A stretch of DNA of 64,000 nt. Origin: Roseateles_B sp041912595. GTDB lineage: Bacteria > Pseudomonadota > Gammaproteobacteria > Burkholderiales > Burkholderiaceae_C. Under the pieces are notes generated by a model, which worked only from the letters and a program-made list of their open reading frames with translations, ran no database searches and was not told the origin of the DNA. The DNA lies in the NCBI GenBank assembly GCA_041912595.1, contig JAYRMR010000012.1:37236-101235 (forward strand), given 5' to 3'. Positions within the stretch are counted from its first letter, which is position 1; the number at the start of each line of letters is the position of its first letter. Shown one piece after another: positions 1-7,795 of the stretch. The position numbers were made by a program, and so were the translations under genes.

Positions 1-407
1 AGCGCCTGATGCAGCTCTCCCGCCAGTTCTTCGGCTGGGTCGACTACGTGCCCGCGCGCCTGACGGCCACCGGCTTCGCCATCGTGGGCAATTTCGAGGA
101 AGCCGTGAACGGCTGGCGTCGTGACGCCGGACTGTGGATGCACCCCAACGAGGGCATCATCCTGGCTTCCGCGGCGGGCGCCCTGGGCGTCCAGCTGGGC
201 GGCACCGCGGCCCCGGGCGTCACGCCCGACCGCAGCAAGACCTTCGAGGCCGGCGGTGACATGGACGCCACCCGCGCCGAGGGCTCCACGCCCGGCATGG
301 CGCCGGCGCTTGGCCATCTGCAGAGCGTCGTCGGCCTGGTCTGGCGCTCGGTCGTGCTGTGGATGTTCCTGCTGGCGCTGCTGACGCTGGCCAATCTGCT
401 GGGCTGA
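1..407 (+). CDS. CobD/CbiB family protein, C-terminal part
   Basis: The reading frame enters from outside the window (in frame from base 3) and stops at 407, so only about 134 C-terminal residues are visible. The tail carries the segment FGWVDYVPARLTATGFAIVG, then WRRDAGLWMHPNEGIILAS and GALGVQLGG. This matches the ARxTA and AGALGVQLGG regions of CbiB-type adenosylcobinamide-phosphate synthases, in the form seen in Burkholderiales. A final hydrophobic helix (about the last 25 residues) fits the multipass inner-membrane topology of the family. In canonical CbiB the enzyme attaches aminopropanol phosphate to cobyric acid during cobalamin synthesis. Many Burkholderiales CobD/CbiB family members lie away from cob clusters, so the exact role is uncertain. 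B12 dependence agrees with the methylmalonyl-CoA mutase at the other end of the window. Confidence 0.8.
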   Translation, partial: RLMQLSRQFFGWVDYVPARLTATGFAIVGNFEEAVNGWRRDAGLWMHPNEGIILASAAGALGVQLGGTAAPGVTPDRSKTFEAGGDMDATRAEGSTPGMAPALGHLQSVVGLVWRSVVLWMFLLALLTLANLLG

Positions 408-498
408 GGCCACTGGCGCCGCGCTTCTGGCGCGGCCCCGTGCGCCTCGTGGGCCTCGCGGGCCTCGTGAGGGGCAGCCGAGGCCGCCCAAGGCGGGC

Positions 499-1281
499 TC
501 AGGCCTCGCGCACGTCCGCAATCACCTGATCACCGAAATCCGGCCGTGCGAGGAAGCGCAGCACGGCTGCGGCTGCCGCCTCCGGGCTCGTCAGCTGCTG
601 CTCGGCCTTCAAGGCGGCGAAGCGGCCTTGATCCGGGAAGCCGGCGGGCGAGGCCGTGCGCAGCTGCACCTGCATGTCGGTGTCGATGACGCCGGGCGCC
701 AGGGACACGATGCGGGCCGCCTTCAGCCCCTGGGCGGCCCGGTGGGCCTCGTCCAGCGCCATGGCCCGGGAGAGGTGGTCCATCGCCGCCTTGGCCGCGC
801 AGTAGGCCGCCGTGCCGGCCATGGCGCGGCGTCCGAGCCCGGACGAGATGTTCAGCACGCGCAGCTCGCCCGGCGCCTGCCGGCAGGCATCGAGGAAGGC
901 GGCGCTGAGCAGCAGGGCCGCCTCGGCGCCGACGCGCAGGGCGCTGGACAGCTCGGTGAGGCTGGTGTCCTGCACGGCGGCCGGGGCCGTGACGGCGCCG
1001 GCGTTGTTGATCAGCGTGAGGCTGGCGTAGCCGGCGAGCGGCTGGCCCTGCAGCCACTGCTTGAGGGCCTGGGCCGCCGGCAGCGGATTCGCGAGATCCT
1101 GGCGCCACTGCAGCAGGCCGCTGCCATTGGAGGCCGCCAGGCCGTAGAGGGCCTCGTTGTCGCGGCGGGCGATGCCCAGGACCTGGTGCTCGGCACTGCC
1201 GAGCAGCTGCCGCGCAAGGGCCAGGCCCAGGCCGCGCGAGCTGCCGCTGATGATGTAGAGGTGGCGCTTCGGGCTGTTCAT
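499..1281 (-). CDS. SDR family NAD(P)-dependent oxidoreductase
   Basis: A 260-residue short-chain dehydrogenase/reductase. The N-terminal Rossmann glycine motif is SGSSRGLGLA (about residues 12-21), followed by NNAG, the catalytic serine in NISSG and the YxxxK pair in AAYCAAKAAMD. These are the full set of classical SDR active-site residues. An in-frame upstream extension exists, but ATG at 1281 is chosen because the protein then begins a few residues before the first beta strand, as usual in this family. It resembles the sepiapterin/benzil reductase-like branch, but the substrate cannot be told from sequence. It is transcribed towards the end of cobD and is probably independent of it. Its start lies 38 bases beyond the stop of the pseudouridine synthase gene on the same strand, so the two may share a transcript. 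Confidence 0.85.
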   Translation of the reverse strand: MNSPKRHLYIISGSSRGLGLALARQLLGSAEHQVLGIARRDNEALYGLAASNGSGLLQWRQDLANPLPAAQALKQWLQGQPLAGYASLTLINNAGAVTAPAAVQDTSLTELSSALRVGAEAALLLSAAFLDACRQAPGELRVLNISSGLGRRAMAGTAAYCAAKAAMDHLSRAMALDEAHRAAQGLKAARIVSLAPGVIDTDMQVQLRTASPAGFPDQGRFAALKAEQQLTSPEAAAAAVLRFLARPDFGDQVIADVREA

Positions 1282-1319
1282 GCGCGCATTCTCGCGCGGG
1301 CGGGCCGGCGCCGCGAGAC

Positions 1320-1985
1320 TCAGAACGGGGGAGTGCTGCTCAGCGCCAGCGCCGGCTCGAGCGAGGTCGCGGGCAGGCCCAGTTCGCAGGCATGCAGCAG
1401 CAGCCGCGGGGCGGCGGCGAGCAGCTCGGGCGGGGCGTAGAGCGCGTCGCCGAGGATGGGGTGCCCCAGGGCCAGGCAATGCACGCGCAGCTGATGCGAG
1501 CGGCCCGTGTAGGGGGTCAGCTCGACCCGGGTCGTCCGGGCGGCCTCATCGCGGGACAGCACGCGCAGCCGCGTCTGCGAGGGCTTGCCGCGCTCGTGGC
1601 ACACCTGCTGTCGCGGCCGGTTGGGCCAGTCGGTCACGAGGGGCAGGTCGATGAGCTGCTCGTCCGTCGCCAGCAGGCCACCCAGCACGGCCACATAGCG
1701 CTTCTCGACCTGCCGCCCGGCGAAGGCCTCGCTGAGCTCGCGCTGCACGGCCAGGCTGCGGGCGAAGACGAGCAGGCCCGAGGTCGCCATGTCCAGGCGA
1801 TGCACGACCAGCGCCTCGGGGAAGCGCGCCTGCACGCGGTGGATGGCGCAGTCCTGCTTGTCCTCGCCGCGGCCGGGCACGGACAGCAGGCCGCTGGGCT
1901 TGTCGACGACGATGCAGCCGGGCCCCACATGTACCCAGCCGAGGACCAGGCTTTGCGGGTCCGGTGCGGGCGGCAGCGCCGCCAT
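1320..1985 (-). CDS. RluA-family pseudouridine synthase
   Basis: A 221-residue protein of the RluA/RluC/RluD superfamily, which isomerises uridine to pseudouridine in rRNA or tRNA. The catalytic motif HRLDMATSGLLVFAR carries the invariant aspartate. KPSGLLSVPGRG near the N terminus and the C-terminal RSHQLRVHCLALGHPILGD segment are also typical. There is no S4 domain, and the length suits the short RluA type (dual specificity for 23S rRNA U746 and tRNA U32 in E. coli). The specificity here is inferred only. ATG at 1985 lies 14 bases after the stop of the phosphatase gene, so both are probably in one minus-strand transcript. The longer open frame upstream overlaps the phosphatase in another frame and looks spurious. 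Confidence 0.85.
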   Translation of the reverse strand: MAALPPAPDPQSLVLGWVHVGPGCIVVDKPSGLLSVPGRGEDKQDCAIHRVQARFPEALVVHRLDMATSGLLVFARSLAVQRELSEAFAGRQVEKRYVAVLGGLLATDEQLIDLPLVTDWPNRPRQQVCHERGKPSQTRLRVLSRDEAARTTRVELTPYTGRSHQLRVHCLALGHPILGDALYAPPELLAAAPRLLLHACELGLPATSLEPALALSSTPPF

Positions 1986-1999
1986 GCCGGGCGAGGTGC

Positions 2000-2476
2000 T
2001 CAGAACTGCTCCACCCAGCCGCTCTGCACGGCCGACTGCGGGTTGGATCCGGCCTCGCGCACGCGCCGCAGCGAGTCCTCGACGGGCAGCCCCAGCCCCT
2101 TGAGCACGCAGGCCGCGACGGTGCCGGTGCGCCCGATGCCCGCCGCGCAATGCAGCAGCACGCGGTCGCCCACACGCAGGCTGTGGATCAGCGTCTCGAC
2201 GCCCTGGCGGAAGACCTCGGGATTCGAGCCCAGGCCGAAGTCCCGCATCGGCAGGTGCTGCCAGCGAAAGGGCAGGCGGCCCTCGCTGATGGCCTTGTGA
2301 TAGAGCGGCGAGAGCTGCGCCACCTCGTCCAGCGGGTTCAGGCAGCTCACCAGGGTCAGCTGCCGTGCGCGGGCTTCGTCAAGGAAGCCGCCCCAGGGTT
2401 CGAGGCGACCGGGCATGGACTGCAGCCACAGCCGGCCGCTGATGTCGTGAGGGAGCTCGAGTGCGCGAAATGCCAT
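2000..2476 (-). CDS. Protein-tyrosine/dual-specificity phosphatase family protein
   Basis: A 158-residue protein with the PTP signature HCAAGIGRTGT (Cys nucleophile, phosphate-binding loop and Arg). A conserved aspartate in the HLPMRDFGLGS stretch could be the general acid. Family members hydrolyse phosphotyrosine or similar phosphoesters in the cytoplasm. ATG at 2476 is preferred because upstream in-frame residues are low-complexity and include the translated 12-nt repeat at 2533-2568. Transcription runs into the pseudouridine synthase gene, 14 bases apart. The natural substrate cannot be told from the sequence. Confidence 0.8.
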   Translation of the reverse strand: MAFRALELPHDISGRLWLQSMPGRLEPWGGFLDEARARQLTLVSCLNPLDEVAQLSPLYHKAISEGRLPFRWQHLPMRDFGLGSNPEVFRQGVETLIHSLRVGDRVLLHCAAGIGRTGTVAACVLKGLGLPVEDSLRRVREAGSNPQSAVQSGWVEQF

Positions 2477-2532
2477 GGCGCCATTGTGCCTTCGGCCGCT
2501 CGTCGACGGGGAGGGGCGGGCCCGGGGCAGGG

Positions 2533-2568
2533 CATGAATCCGGCCATGAATCCGGGCATGAATCCTGG
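2533..2568. repeat. Three tandem 12-nt units (catgaatccggc-like)
   Basis: Three adjacent 12-base units, catgaatccggc, catgaatccggg and catgaatcctgg, lie in the divergent intergenic space between the phosphatase and the MFS gene. Each contains an ATG. On the plus strand they open a 51-codon frame that ends in an ATGA overlap with the MFS start at 2683. The palindrome at 2596-2616 lies inside that frame, so it is more likely a promoter-region feature than a real leader gene. Confidence 0.5.
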
Positions 2569-2595
2569 CCCCCTCCGCCTCGACGGTGCCGTGGT

Positions 2596-2616
2596 TAATC
2601 AACGTTTCGTTGATTA
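2596..2616. promoter_or_regulatory. Perfect palindrome, probable operator of the MFS/regulator operon
   Basis: Two perfect 9-base arms, TAATCAACG and CGTTGATTA, are separated by TTT. A consensus -35 hexamer TTGACA begins two bases downstream (2618-2623). A -10 is not obvious; CATGCT at 2644 would need a 20-bp spacer. The site is 67-87 bases before the MFS start, and the operon encodes its own HTH regulator, so autoregulation is the simplest reading. The palindrome is seen directly; the binding partner is inferred. Confidence 0.65.
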
Positions 2617-2682
2617 TTTGACAGCGGCCAGCCATGATGCGCGCATGCTGTCCTTGATGCCCACGCCCCGGGTCTGCGCCGC

Positions 2683-3966
2683 ATGAGCGCCACCCTCACA
2701 CCTTCCGTCGCCGAGCCCGCGACGCCCGCGATCCGCCATCCCTACTGGGTGCTCGGCGCCGTCTGCGCCCTGGCGATGATGAGCACCGTGGGCGTGGCCA
2801 TGCCCTATCCCATCCTCGCGCCCATTTTCGTGGCGGGCGTGCGCGACGGCTTCACGCACTTCATGGGGCTGGACCCCAAGCTGCTGATGGGCCTGGCGCT
2901 GGCCGTCAACCCGCTCGGCATCCTCATCGGGAGCCTCTTCATCGGGCCGCTCTCGGACCGCTACGGCCGCCGCGCGGTGCTCAATGTGACGCTCATCGCC
3001 ACGCTGCTGGGCTATCTGCTGACGGCCTACGCCCTGCAGCAGCGCTGGTACGTGGTCTTCGTGCTGGCGCGCTTCGTGAGCGGCATCACCGAGGGCAATG
3101 TGGCCGTCGCCCGCGCGCTCGTGGCGGACCTGCACGGCCAGATCGACCGCACCCGCGGCCTGGCCTGGCTCAACGCCTGCCTCTACGCGGGCTGGCTGCT
3201 CGGGCCGCTGGTAGGCGGCCTGACGCTGAGCTGGGGCGAGCCCGTGCCCTTTGTGCTGGCGGGGCTGGCCATGCTGCCCTGCCTCGTCATCCTGGCGGCG
3301 GGCGTGCCGGCCGGGCCGCGGGCGAGCGGGCCGCTGCACCTGCTGAAGGCCATGCGCGAGCAGCAGGCGCTGGGTCTGCTGCGTACCGACGCCGTGCTGG
3401 CCCGTCTGGCTCTGCTGCAGTTCCTCTACACCCTGGGCGTGACGGCGCTGTACGAGTTCGCGCCGCTGTGGATGCTGGAGCAGGCGGGGCTCGACAGCCG
3501 TGGCACCGCTTACGTCACGGCCGCCCAATGCGCCACGATGACGCTGGCCAGCGTCCTTGCCGGGCGCTTCGGTGGCGGGCGGCGTCACCCTCTGCGCGGG
3601 GCCGCCTGGATGGCGCTCCTCGCGGCCATCGGCCTGAGCCTGCTGGCCGTGCTGCCGGCCGTGCCGGGCCTGGTGATGATCGCGATGCTGGGCCTCCCGC
3701 TGGCGCTCTACAACGCCGTCATGCCGGCCTGGATGTCCGAGCGCTTCGCCGCCCACGGCCAGGGGCGGGTGATGGGCCTGCTGTCCACGATCTTCTGCCT
3801 GTCCAATGTGCTGGTGGCGCTGCTCGGCTCGGCGCTGGCGCTGATCTCCTCGCGATGGATCATGGGCCTGGGCGGCCTGACCTGCGTGCTGGCGGCGTGG
3901 CAGCTGCTGGCGCTGGCCCGCAGTGAGCAGCCGCACGAGGCGCCAGGCCCGCGGGAGGGCGCATGA
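2683..3966 (+). CDS. MFS transporter
   Basis: A 427-residue major facilitator superfamily permease with about 12 hydrophobic segments. The loop 2-3 signature reads GPLSDRYGRRAVLN, the usual MFS D-R-x-G-R-R motif, and the size is normal for a drug or metabolite exporter. It sits in the inner membrane and probably exports a small molecule in exchange for protons; the substrate is unknown. ATG at 2683 follows the palindrome region. The stop overlaps the ATG of the next gene by ATGA, so the transporter and the regulator are translationally coupled. The regulator probably senses the substrate or the stress that the pump relieves. Confidence 0.85.
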   Translation: MSATLTPSVAEPATPAIRHPYWVLGAVCALAMMSTVGVAMPYPILAPIFVAGVRDGFTHFMGLDPKLLMGLALAVNPLGILIGSLFIGPLSDRYGRRAVLNVTLIATLLGYLLTAYALQQRWYVVFVLARFVSGITEGNVAVARALVADLHGQIDRTRGLAWLNACLYAGWLLGPLVGGLTLSWGEPVPFVLAGLAMLPCLVILAAGVPAGPRASGPLHLLKAMREQQALGLLRTDAVLARLALLQFLYTLGVTALYEFAPLWMLEQAGLDSRGTAYVTAAQCATMTLASVLAGRFGGGRRHPLRGAAWMALLAAIGLSLLAVLPAVPGLVMIAMLGLPLALYNAVMPAWMSERFAAHGQGRVMGLLSTIFCLSNVLVALLGSALALISSRWIMGLGGLTCVLAAWQLLALARSEQPHEAPGPREGA

Positions 3967-4589
3967 AGACGGCATCCCGCCAGCGTCTGCTGCAGCAGCT
4001 CAAGACGGCGGGGCAGCAGCCGGCCGCGCAGGTGGCCGACGCGCTGGGCCTCAGCCTCATGGGGGCCCACAAGCAGCTGGCCCAGCTGGCCGAGGAGGGG
4101 CTGCTGCACTGGCAGGACGAGGCCGCCGGGGTGGGGCGGCCGCGGCGTCTGTGGCGGCTCAGCGAGGCGGGGCACGCGCTCTTCCCCGACCGCCACGGCG
4201 AGCTGACGGTGCAGCTGATCCGCGAGGTCCGCACGCTGTTCGGCGAGGCCGCCCTCGAGCGCCTGGTCGATACCCGCGAGCGGGACGCCGAGCAGCGCTA
4301 CCAGGCGGCCCTGGCCCCTTGCCGCAGCCTGCGAGGCGCCCTGCAGGCCCTCGCGGCCGAGCGCGAGCGCGAGGGCTACATGGCGCGTCTGGAGCGGGAC
4401 GGCGCCGACTGGCTGCTGATCGAGGACCACTGCCCCATCTGCGCCGCCGCCCAGGTCTGCCAGGGCTTCTGTCGCTCCGAGCTGGCGCTGTTCCAGCGCT
4501 GCCTCGCCCCCTGGGCCGAGGTGCAGCGCACGGAGCACCAGCTGGCCGGTGCGCGACGCTGCGCCTACCGCGTCAGTCCTCGGCGCTGA
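3963..4589 (+). CDS. HTH transcriptional regulator with C-terminal cysteine cluster (SufR/DeoR-like)
   Basis: A 208-residue regulator. The N-terminal winged helix-turn-helix (about residues 5-70) resembles ArsR/DeoR-type domains that insert between base pairs via LSLMGAHKQLAQL. The C-terminal third carries a compact cysteine set, HCPICAAAQVCQGFC, followed by further cysteines in FQRC and ARRCAYRV. This layout resembles the SufR-like group of HTH regulators that bind an iron-sulfur cluster. Cluster binding here is inferred from the cysteines. It overlaps the MFS gene by 4 bases at its start. At its 3' end it overlaps the convergent TPR gene by 17 bases. It is the likely ligand of the palindrome at 2596-2616. 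Confidence 0.75.
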   Translation: MKTASRQRLLQQLKTAGQQPAAQVADALGLSLMGAHKQLAQLAEEGLLHWQDEAAGVGRPRRLWRLSEAGHALFPDRHGELTVQLIREVRTLFGEAALERLVDTRERDAEQRYQAALAPCRSLRGALQALAAEREREGYMARLERDGADWLLIEDHCPICAAAQVCQGFCRSELALFQRCLAPWAEVQRTEHQLAGARRCAYRVSPRR

Positions 4590-5685
4590 GCAGCGTCTGC
4601 ATCCAGGGCTGGATGAGGCGCAGCTCCTGCGCGAGCGTCTCGCGCGCCTCGGCGGCGGCCTGGGCGTTCTGCAGCTCCCATTGCTCACGCTGCGCTTCCA
4701 GGGCTTGCAGGCGCAGGGCAGCCTCGGGGCTGTCGACGGCGCGCAGGCAACGCATGGCCTGGCGCAGCAGCGCGCCATGGAGCTGCACATTGCTCTGCAG
4801 CTCGGGCACTGTGAGCAGCGTCTGCAGCAGCTGCCAGGCCTCGCCGGGGCGGCCCCGCCGGTTCAGCAGCTCGGCCATGCTCTCCAGGGCCGACCAGCGC
4901 CAGTAGCGCGTCTTCTCGTCCTGCGACCACAGCGACAGCAGCTGGTTGAGCATCACCTCCGCCTCGTCCAGCCGGTGCAGCAGCACGAGCAGGTGCGCGA
5001 CGGCCAGCTTCAGCACGCCCTGGAAGCCACCCTGCAGGCGACCGTCCTGGGCGAGGGACCGCGCGCCGCCCAGCTGGCGCTCGGCGCGGCGAAGGGCGAG
5101 CCGCGCCATCACGCGGCCTTCCTCGTCGTTGCGCTCCAGGGCCTGCTCATGGGCGGCCGACATCGAGACGATGAGGTTCGTGTAGGCCCGCATGCGGTCG
5201 GCACTGTCGATGGACTCGCGGGCCAGGGAGAGCGCGCGCATGTGCAGCAGCTCGGCCTGGTCCAGCTGGCCGAGTCGGGCGTGGACATGGCCGAGGCAGC
5301 TCAGGCAGGCGGAGAGCGGCTCGTGCAGGTGCTCGCGTTCCAGGTAGTGCACGGCGGCGCGGGCGAGCGGCTGCGCCTCGGCGGCAAGACCGAACTCGCA
5401 CAGGGCCAGCGCGGCCTGGCGAAGCGCATGCGGGAGCTGAGGGGAGGGCGGGCCGCTGCTGAGCGCGACGGCCGCGGACAGCGCCTGCCGGCAGCTGGCC
5501 AGCAGATCGCCCGTCTGCCAGGACTGGATCGCCTGGGCCAGCAGGGCCTCGCCGGCGGTGGTGGCGCTGGCGGTGGTGTCCAGGGGCGCATCCGTGGGGA
5601 GGCCGGAGGGGCGCGGCCCGGTCGAGGCGGGGGTGGCCGACAGTGAAACGCCCCGGTCGGCATCGGGGTACGGCGGGTACTGCAT
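4573..5685 (-). CDS. TPR-repeat protein without a recognisable output domain
   Basis: A 370-residue, mostly helical soluble protein. Alternating helix pairs with small and hydrophobic residues (for example LSCLGHVHARLGQLDQAELL) are TPR-like over about residues 60-330, followed by a Glu/Gln-rich amphipathic helix (about 325-360) that looks like a coiled coil. The first 45 residues are Pro/Thr/Ser-rich and probably disordered. The arrangement resembles the sensory N-terminal halves of TPR-linked diguanylate cyclases, but no GGDEF or other catalytic domain follows before the stop. Its last 17 bases overlap the end of the convergent regulator gene, so the two mRNAs are antisense at their tails. 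The function is not recognised. Confidence 0.65.
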   Translation of the reverse strand: MQYPPYPDADRGVSLSATPASTGPRPSGLPTDAPLDTTASATTAGEALLAQAIQSWQTGDLLASCRQALSAAVALSSGPPSPQLPHALRQAALALCEFGLAAEAQPLARAAVHYLEREHLHEPLSACLSCLGHVHARLGQLDQAELLHMRALSLARESIDSADRMRAYTNLIVSMSAAHEQALERNDEEGRVMARLALRRAERQLGGARSLAQDGRLQGGFQGVLKLAVAHLLVLLHRLDEAEVMLNQLLSLWSQDEKTRYWRWSALESMAELLNRRGRPGEAWQLLQTLLTVPELQSNVQLHGALLRQAMRCLRAVDSPEAALRLQALEAQREQWELQNAQAAAEARETLAQELRLIQPWMQTLLSAED

Positions 5686-5792
5686 GCCCGGACTCTATGC
5701 CAATTCGCGGACCGCACCCTGCCAGAAATCACCGCCGCAGGCTGCTGCAAACCCTGATGGCGCGCCGTTCGAGGGCGCCCGCAGACGCCGGC

Positions 5793-6272
5793 TCAGGACA
5801 CCATGTAGGCGGCGGAACCGGTGCTCAGCAGGCGGCGCTGGGCGTCCATGAACTCCATGCGGGTGCTGGCCACGCGGCTGCCCAGGCGCAGGACCTCGGC
5901 GCGCGCGATGAAGTGGTCTCCGATGGCCGGGCGCAGGTAGTCCACACGCAAGTCGATGGTGCCGAGCTTGTTGAAGCGCTGCAGGCGGGTGGCGGGCGAC
6001 TCGTCGCGGTGGCGATCGCCGATGGCGGCCATCACGGCCAGCCCGCCCAGCGCGTCGAGCGTGGCGGAGATGACACCGCCGTGCATGCGCTGATGCGCGA
6101 AATGGCCGATGAGCTCGGGGCGCATCGCCACGGTGGCTTCGGCGGCGAGGGCCTCCAGGGCCGTGACCTGCAGGCCCAGCACCTTGTTGAAGCTGATGTG
6201 CTCCTCGAAGATCTGGCACAGGGCGACGGTGAACTCGGGCTCGAAGACGGTGCGGGGCGGGGTGCTGCTCAT
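5793..6272 (-). CDS. Hotdog-fold thioesterase (PaaI/YiiD family)
   Basis: A 159-residue single-domain hotdog protein. The conserved hotdog helix is present as QRMHGGVISATLDALGGLA, with the HGG turn that lines the acyl-CoA pocket. The C-terminal strands include RVDYLRPAIGD and a small, regular end. Family members hydrolyse acyl-CoA or aryl-CoA thioesters in the cytoplasm as homotetramers or dimers. ATG at 6272 gives a normal length. The gene stands alone: its minus-strand neighbour starts more than 100 bases away on either side, so no pathway context can be assigned. Confidence 0.8.
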   Translation of the reverse strand: MSSTPPRTVFEPEFTVALCQIFEEHISFNKVLGLQVTALEALAAEATVAMRPELIGHFAHQRMHGGVISATLDALGGLAVMAAIGDRHRDESPATRLQRFNKLGTIDLRVDYLRPAIGDHFIARAEVLRLGSRVASTRMEFMDAQRRLLSTGSAAYMVS

Positions 6273-6414
6273 GGTGCAACCCTAACCCAGCGCCCCCGGT
6301 CCGGGGCCTGGGGCCTTCCCCTGCCGATTGACGCCCAGGCGACAGGCGGGCTCGCCCGGCATTCAGGCAAGACCTGACCCCAAGAGGGCCGGCAGCGCAT
6401 CACGGCCTGGGGCT

Positions 6415-6615
6415 TCACTGCTTGTTGTCAGGCAGCTTGCAGGTGCTCATGCCGAAGGGCAGGTAGGCCGGGCAGAAGCGCAGGGCGCCGGTGGCCACGA
6501 AGACGACGCCGATCCAGCCCCAGGCGCCGATGAAGCCCAGCAGGGTGCAGGCGATCAGCACGAGGCCGGCAATGATGCGCATGGCGCGGTCCAGGGTTCC
6601 GACATTGGCTTGCAT
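6415..6615 (-). CDS. DUF2892 (YgaP-like) small membrane protein
   Basis: A 66-residue protein opening with the family pattern MQANVGTLDRAMRIIAG, followed by two transmembrane helices and a short polar tail (CPAYLPFGMSTCKLPDNKQ) with two cysteines. DUF2892 is the membrane part of the rhodanese YgaP. Stand-alone copies are often found beside sulfur, thiol or metal-stress genes. It is the last gene of the minus-strand thiol/efflux run, 52 bases beyond the end of the OsmC gene. A second DUF2892 copy lies at 7585-7794. Confidence 0.8.
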   Translation of the reverse strand: MQANVGTLDRAMRIIAGLVLIACTLLGFIGAWGWIGVVFVATGALRFCPAYLPFGMSTCKLPDNKQ

Positions 6616-6667
6616 GATTCACTCCTTGGTGTGATGTGGGGAAGAGAGATTCGGGGTCTTCAGGAGA

Positions 6668-7135
6668 TCAGGGGGACAAGGGCGTGGCGGGCTTGAGCAG
6701 CACGCCGTCGGCATCGAGCACCTCGGTGCGGATGGCGATGCCCTGGCCCACGCTCTGGGTCACGGTGCAGAAGGCCTCGAACTGGCTCAGCACGCGATCC
6801 AGGTGCTGGAGCTGGCCCGCCGGCACGCCCAGCTGGAGTCGCGCCTGCATCGCCAGCACGCGCACGCGGCCCTCGGCATTGCGGCCGACCTGCGCCTCGA
6901 CGCTGCAGCGCAGCGGCTCGGGCGCTTGCTTGTACTTGCGCAGCGCAAAGAGCAGCGAGTCCGACAGGCAGTTGCCCACCGCCGCGCACAGCAGCTGCAC
7001 GGGCGAGGGCCCCCGGCCGGTGCCGAGAGGGGGCGGCTCGTCGGTCAGCACGGCGGGGACGTCGCCGCCGAAGCGGGTGTCGAAGCGGTAGTCCGCCTGC
7101 TGGACCAGTTCAACGCGCACGAGTTCGTCGCTCAT
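6668..7135 (-). CDS. OsmC/Ohr family peroxidase-like protein
   Basis: A 155-residue OsmC-fold protein. The two family cysteines are visible as C56 in VGNCLSDSLLF and C123 in FEAFCTVTQSV. In OsmC and Ohr these form the thiol pair that reduces organic or fatty-acid hydroperoxides with a dithiol reductant. The motif GPSPVQLLCAAVGNC is typical of the YhfA/OsmC side of the family. The start codon overlaps the trxC stop (ATGA), so the protein is made together with thioredoxin, which could supply electrons. That functional link is inferred from the overlap. Confidence 0.85.
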   Translation of the reverse strand: MSDELVRVELVQQADYRFDTRFGGDVPAVLTDEPPPLGTGRGPSPVQLLCAAVGNCLSDSLLFALRKYKQAPEPLRCSVEAQVGRNAEGRVRVLAMQARLQLGVPAGQLQHLDRVLSQFEAFCTVTQSVGQGIAIRTEVLDADGVLLKPATPLSP

Positions 7136-7569
7136 CAGGCCTGTCCTTTCTGGAGATGCGATTGGAGCCAGCGCAGCAGCTCGGCCGCGGGCATGGCGCC
7201 GCTCTGGCGCGCCACCTCGCGGCCGCCCTGGAACAGCGCCAGCGTGGGAATGCTGCGGATGCCGAGGCGCGCCGCCGTCTGCGGGCTGGCCTCGGTGTCC
7301 ACCTTCACGAAACGCAGGCCCGGGGCCTGCGCCGCGGCGGCCTCGAACTGGGGCGTCATCATGCGGCAGGGGCCGCACCAGGCCGCCCAGAAGTCCACCA
7401 CGACGGGCGCCTCGGTCCGTGCGATGTAGTCGGCGAAATGGGCGTCGCCGAGCGCCAGCGGGCGCGCCGGGGCGATCTCGGCCCCGCAGCGGCCGCAGAC
7501 CGGTCCGTCCTGCAGGCGCTCCGGTGGCACGCGGTTGGTGGCCCCGCAATGGGCGCAGACCAGATGCAT
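7135..7569 (-). CDS. trxC: Thioredoxin 2 (TrxC)
   Basis: A 144-residue thioredoxin of the TrxC type. The N terminus carries the zinc-binding pairs C5/C8 and C25/C28 (CAHC, CGRC). The thioredoxin domain follows with the active site WCGPC at residues 64-68 and the cis-proline segment RSIPTLALF. TrxC is a cytoplasmic disulfide reductase linked to oxidative stress. Here it lies between a DUF2892 gene and an OsmC gene in a tightly packed run downstream of the RND pump, which suggests a thiol-repair role within that module. Confidence 0.93.
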   Translation of the reverse strand: MHLVCAHCGATNRVPPERLQDGPVCGRCGAEIAPARPLALGDAHFADYIARTEAPVVVDFWAAWCGPCRMMTPQFEAAAAQAPGLRFVKVDTEASPQTAARLGIRSIPTLALFQGGREVARQSGAMPAAELLRWLQSHLQKGQA

Positions 7570-7584
7570 GGTGTCCTCCTCGAA

Positions 7585-7794
7585 TCAGCAGCCCGGGCTC
7601 ACCCCGAGCTTGCGCAGCAGGGTCTCCATCAGGCACCAGCGGGTGAAGCCGCTTTGCAGCAGGTTCAGCCCGACGAAGGCCGTGAAGGCCAGCCACCATT
7701 GTGAAAGGAACAGCGGGCTGCCGGGGATGCCCAGGGCGAGAGACAGCAGCACGAAGCTGCCGGCGGCGATGCGGACGATCTGCCAGGAGGTCAT
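7585..7794 (-). CDS. DUF2892-like small membrane protein
   Basis: A 69-residue protein with two predicted transmembrane helices separated by a short turn, and a terminal GC after KLGVSPGC. The overall pattern (basic N terminus, ITxGxxVLxS-like first helix, LLQSGFTRWC before the tail) is that of YgaP-type DUF2892 proteins. Its ATG lies one base from the stop of the RND permease (TGACATGA), so translation is coupled to the pump. It is the second DUF2892 protein of the cluster and only distantly similar to the copy at 6415-6615. Confidence 0.75.
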   Translation of the reverse strand: MTSWQIVRIAAGSFVLLSLALGIPGSPLFLSQWWLAFTAFVGLNLLQSGFTRWCLMETLLRKLGVSPGC

Positions 7795-7795
7795 G

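Noticed and set aside
2534..2686. Leader peptide gene starting in the 12-nt repeats and overlapping the MFS start
   Set aside because: The frame contains the palindrome and the probable -35, so transcripts of the MFS operon would start inside it. No Shine-Dalgarno sequence is present.
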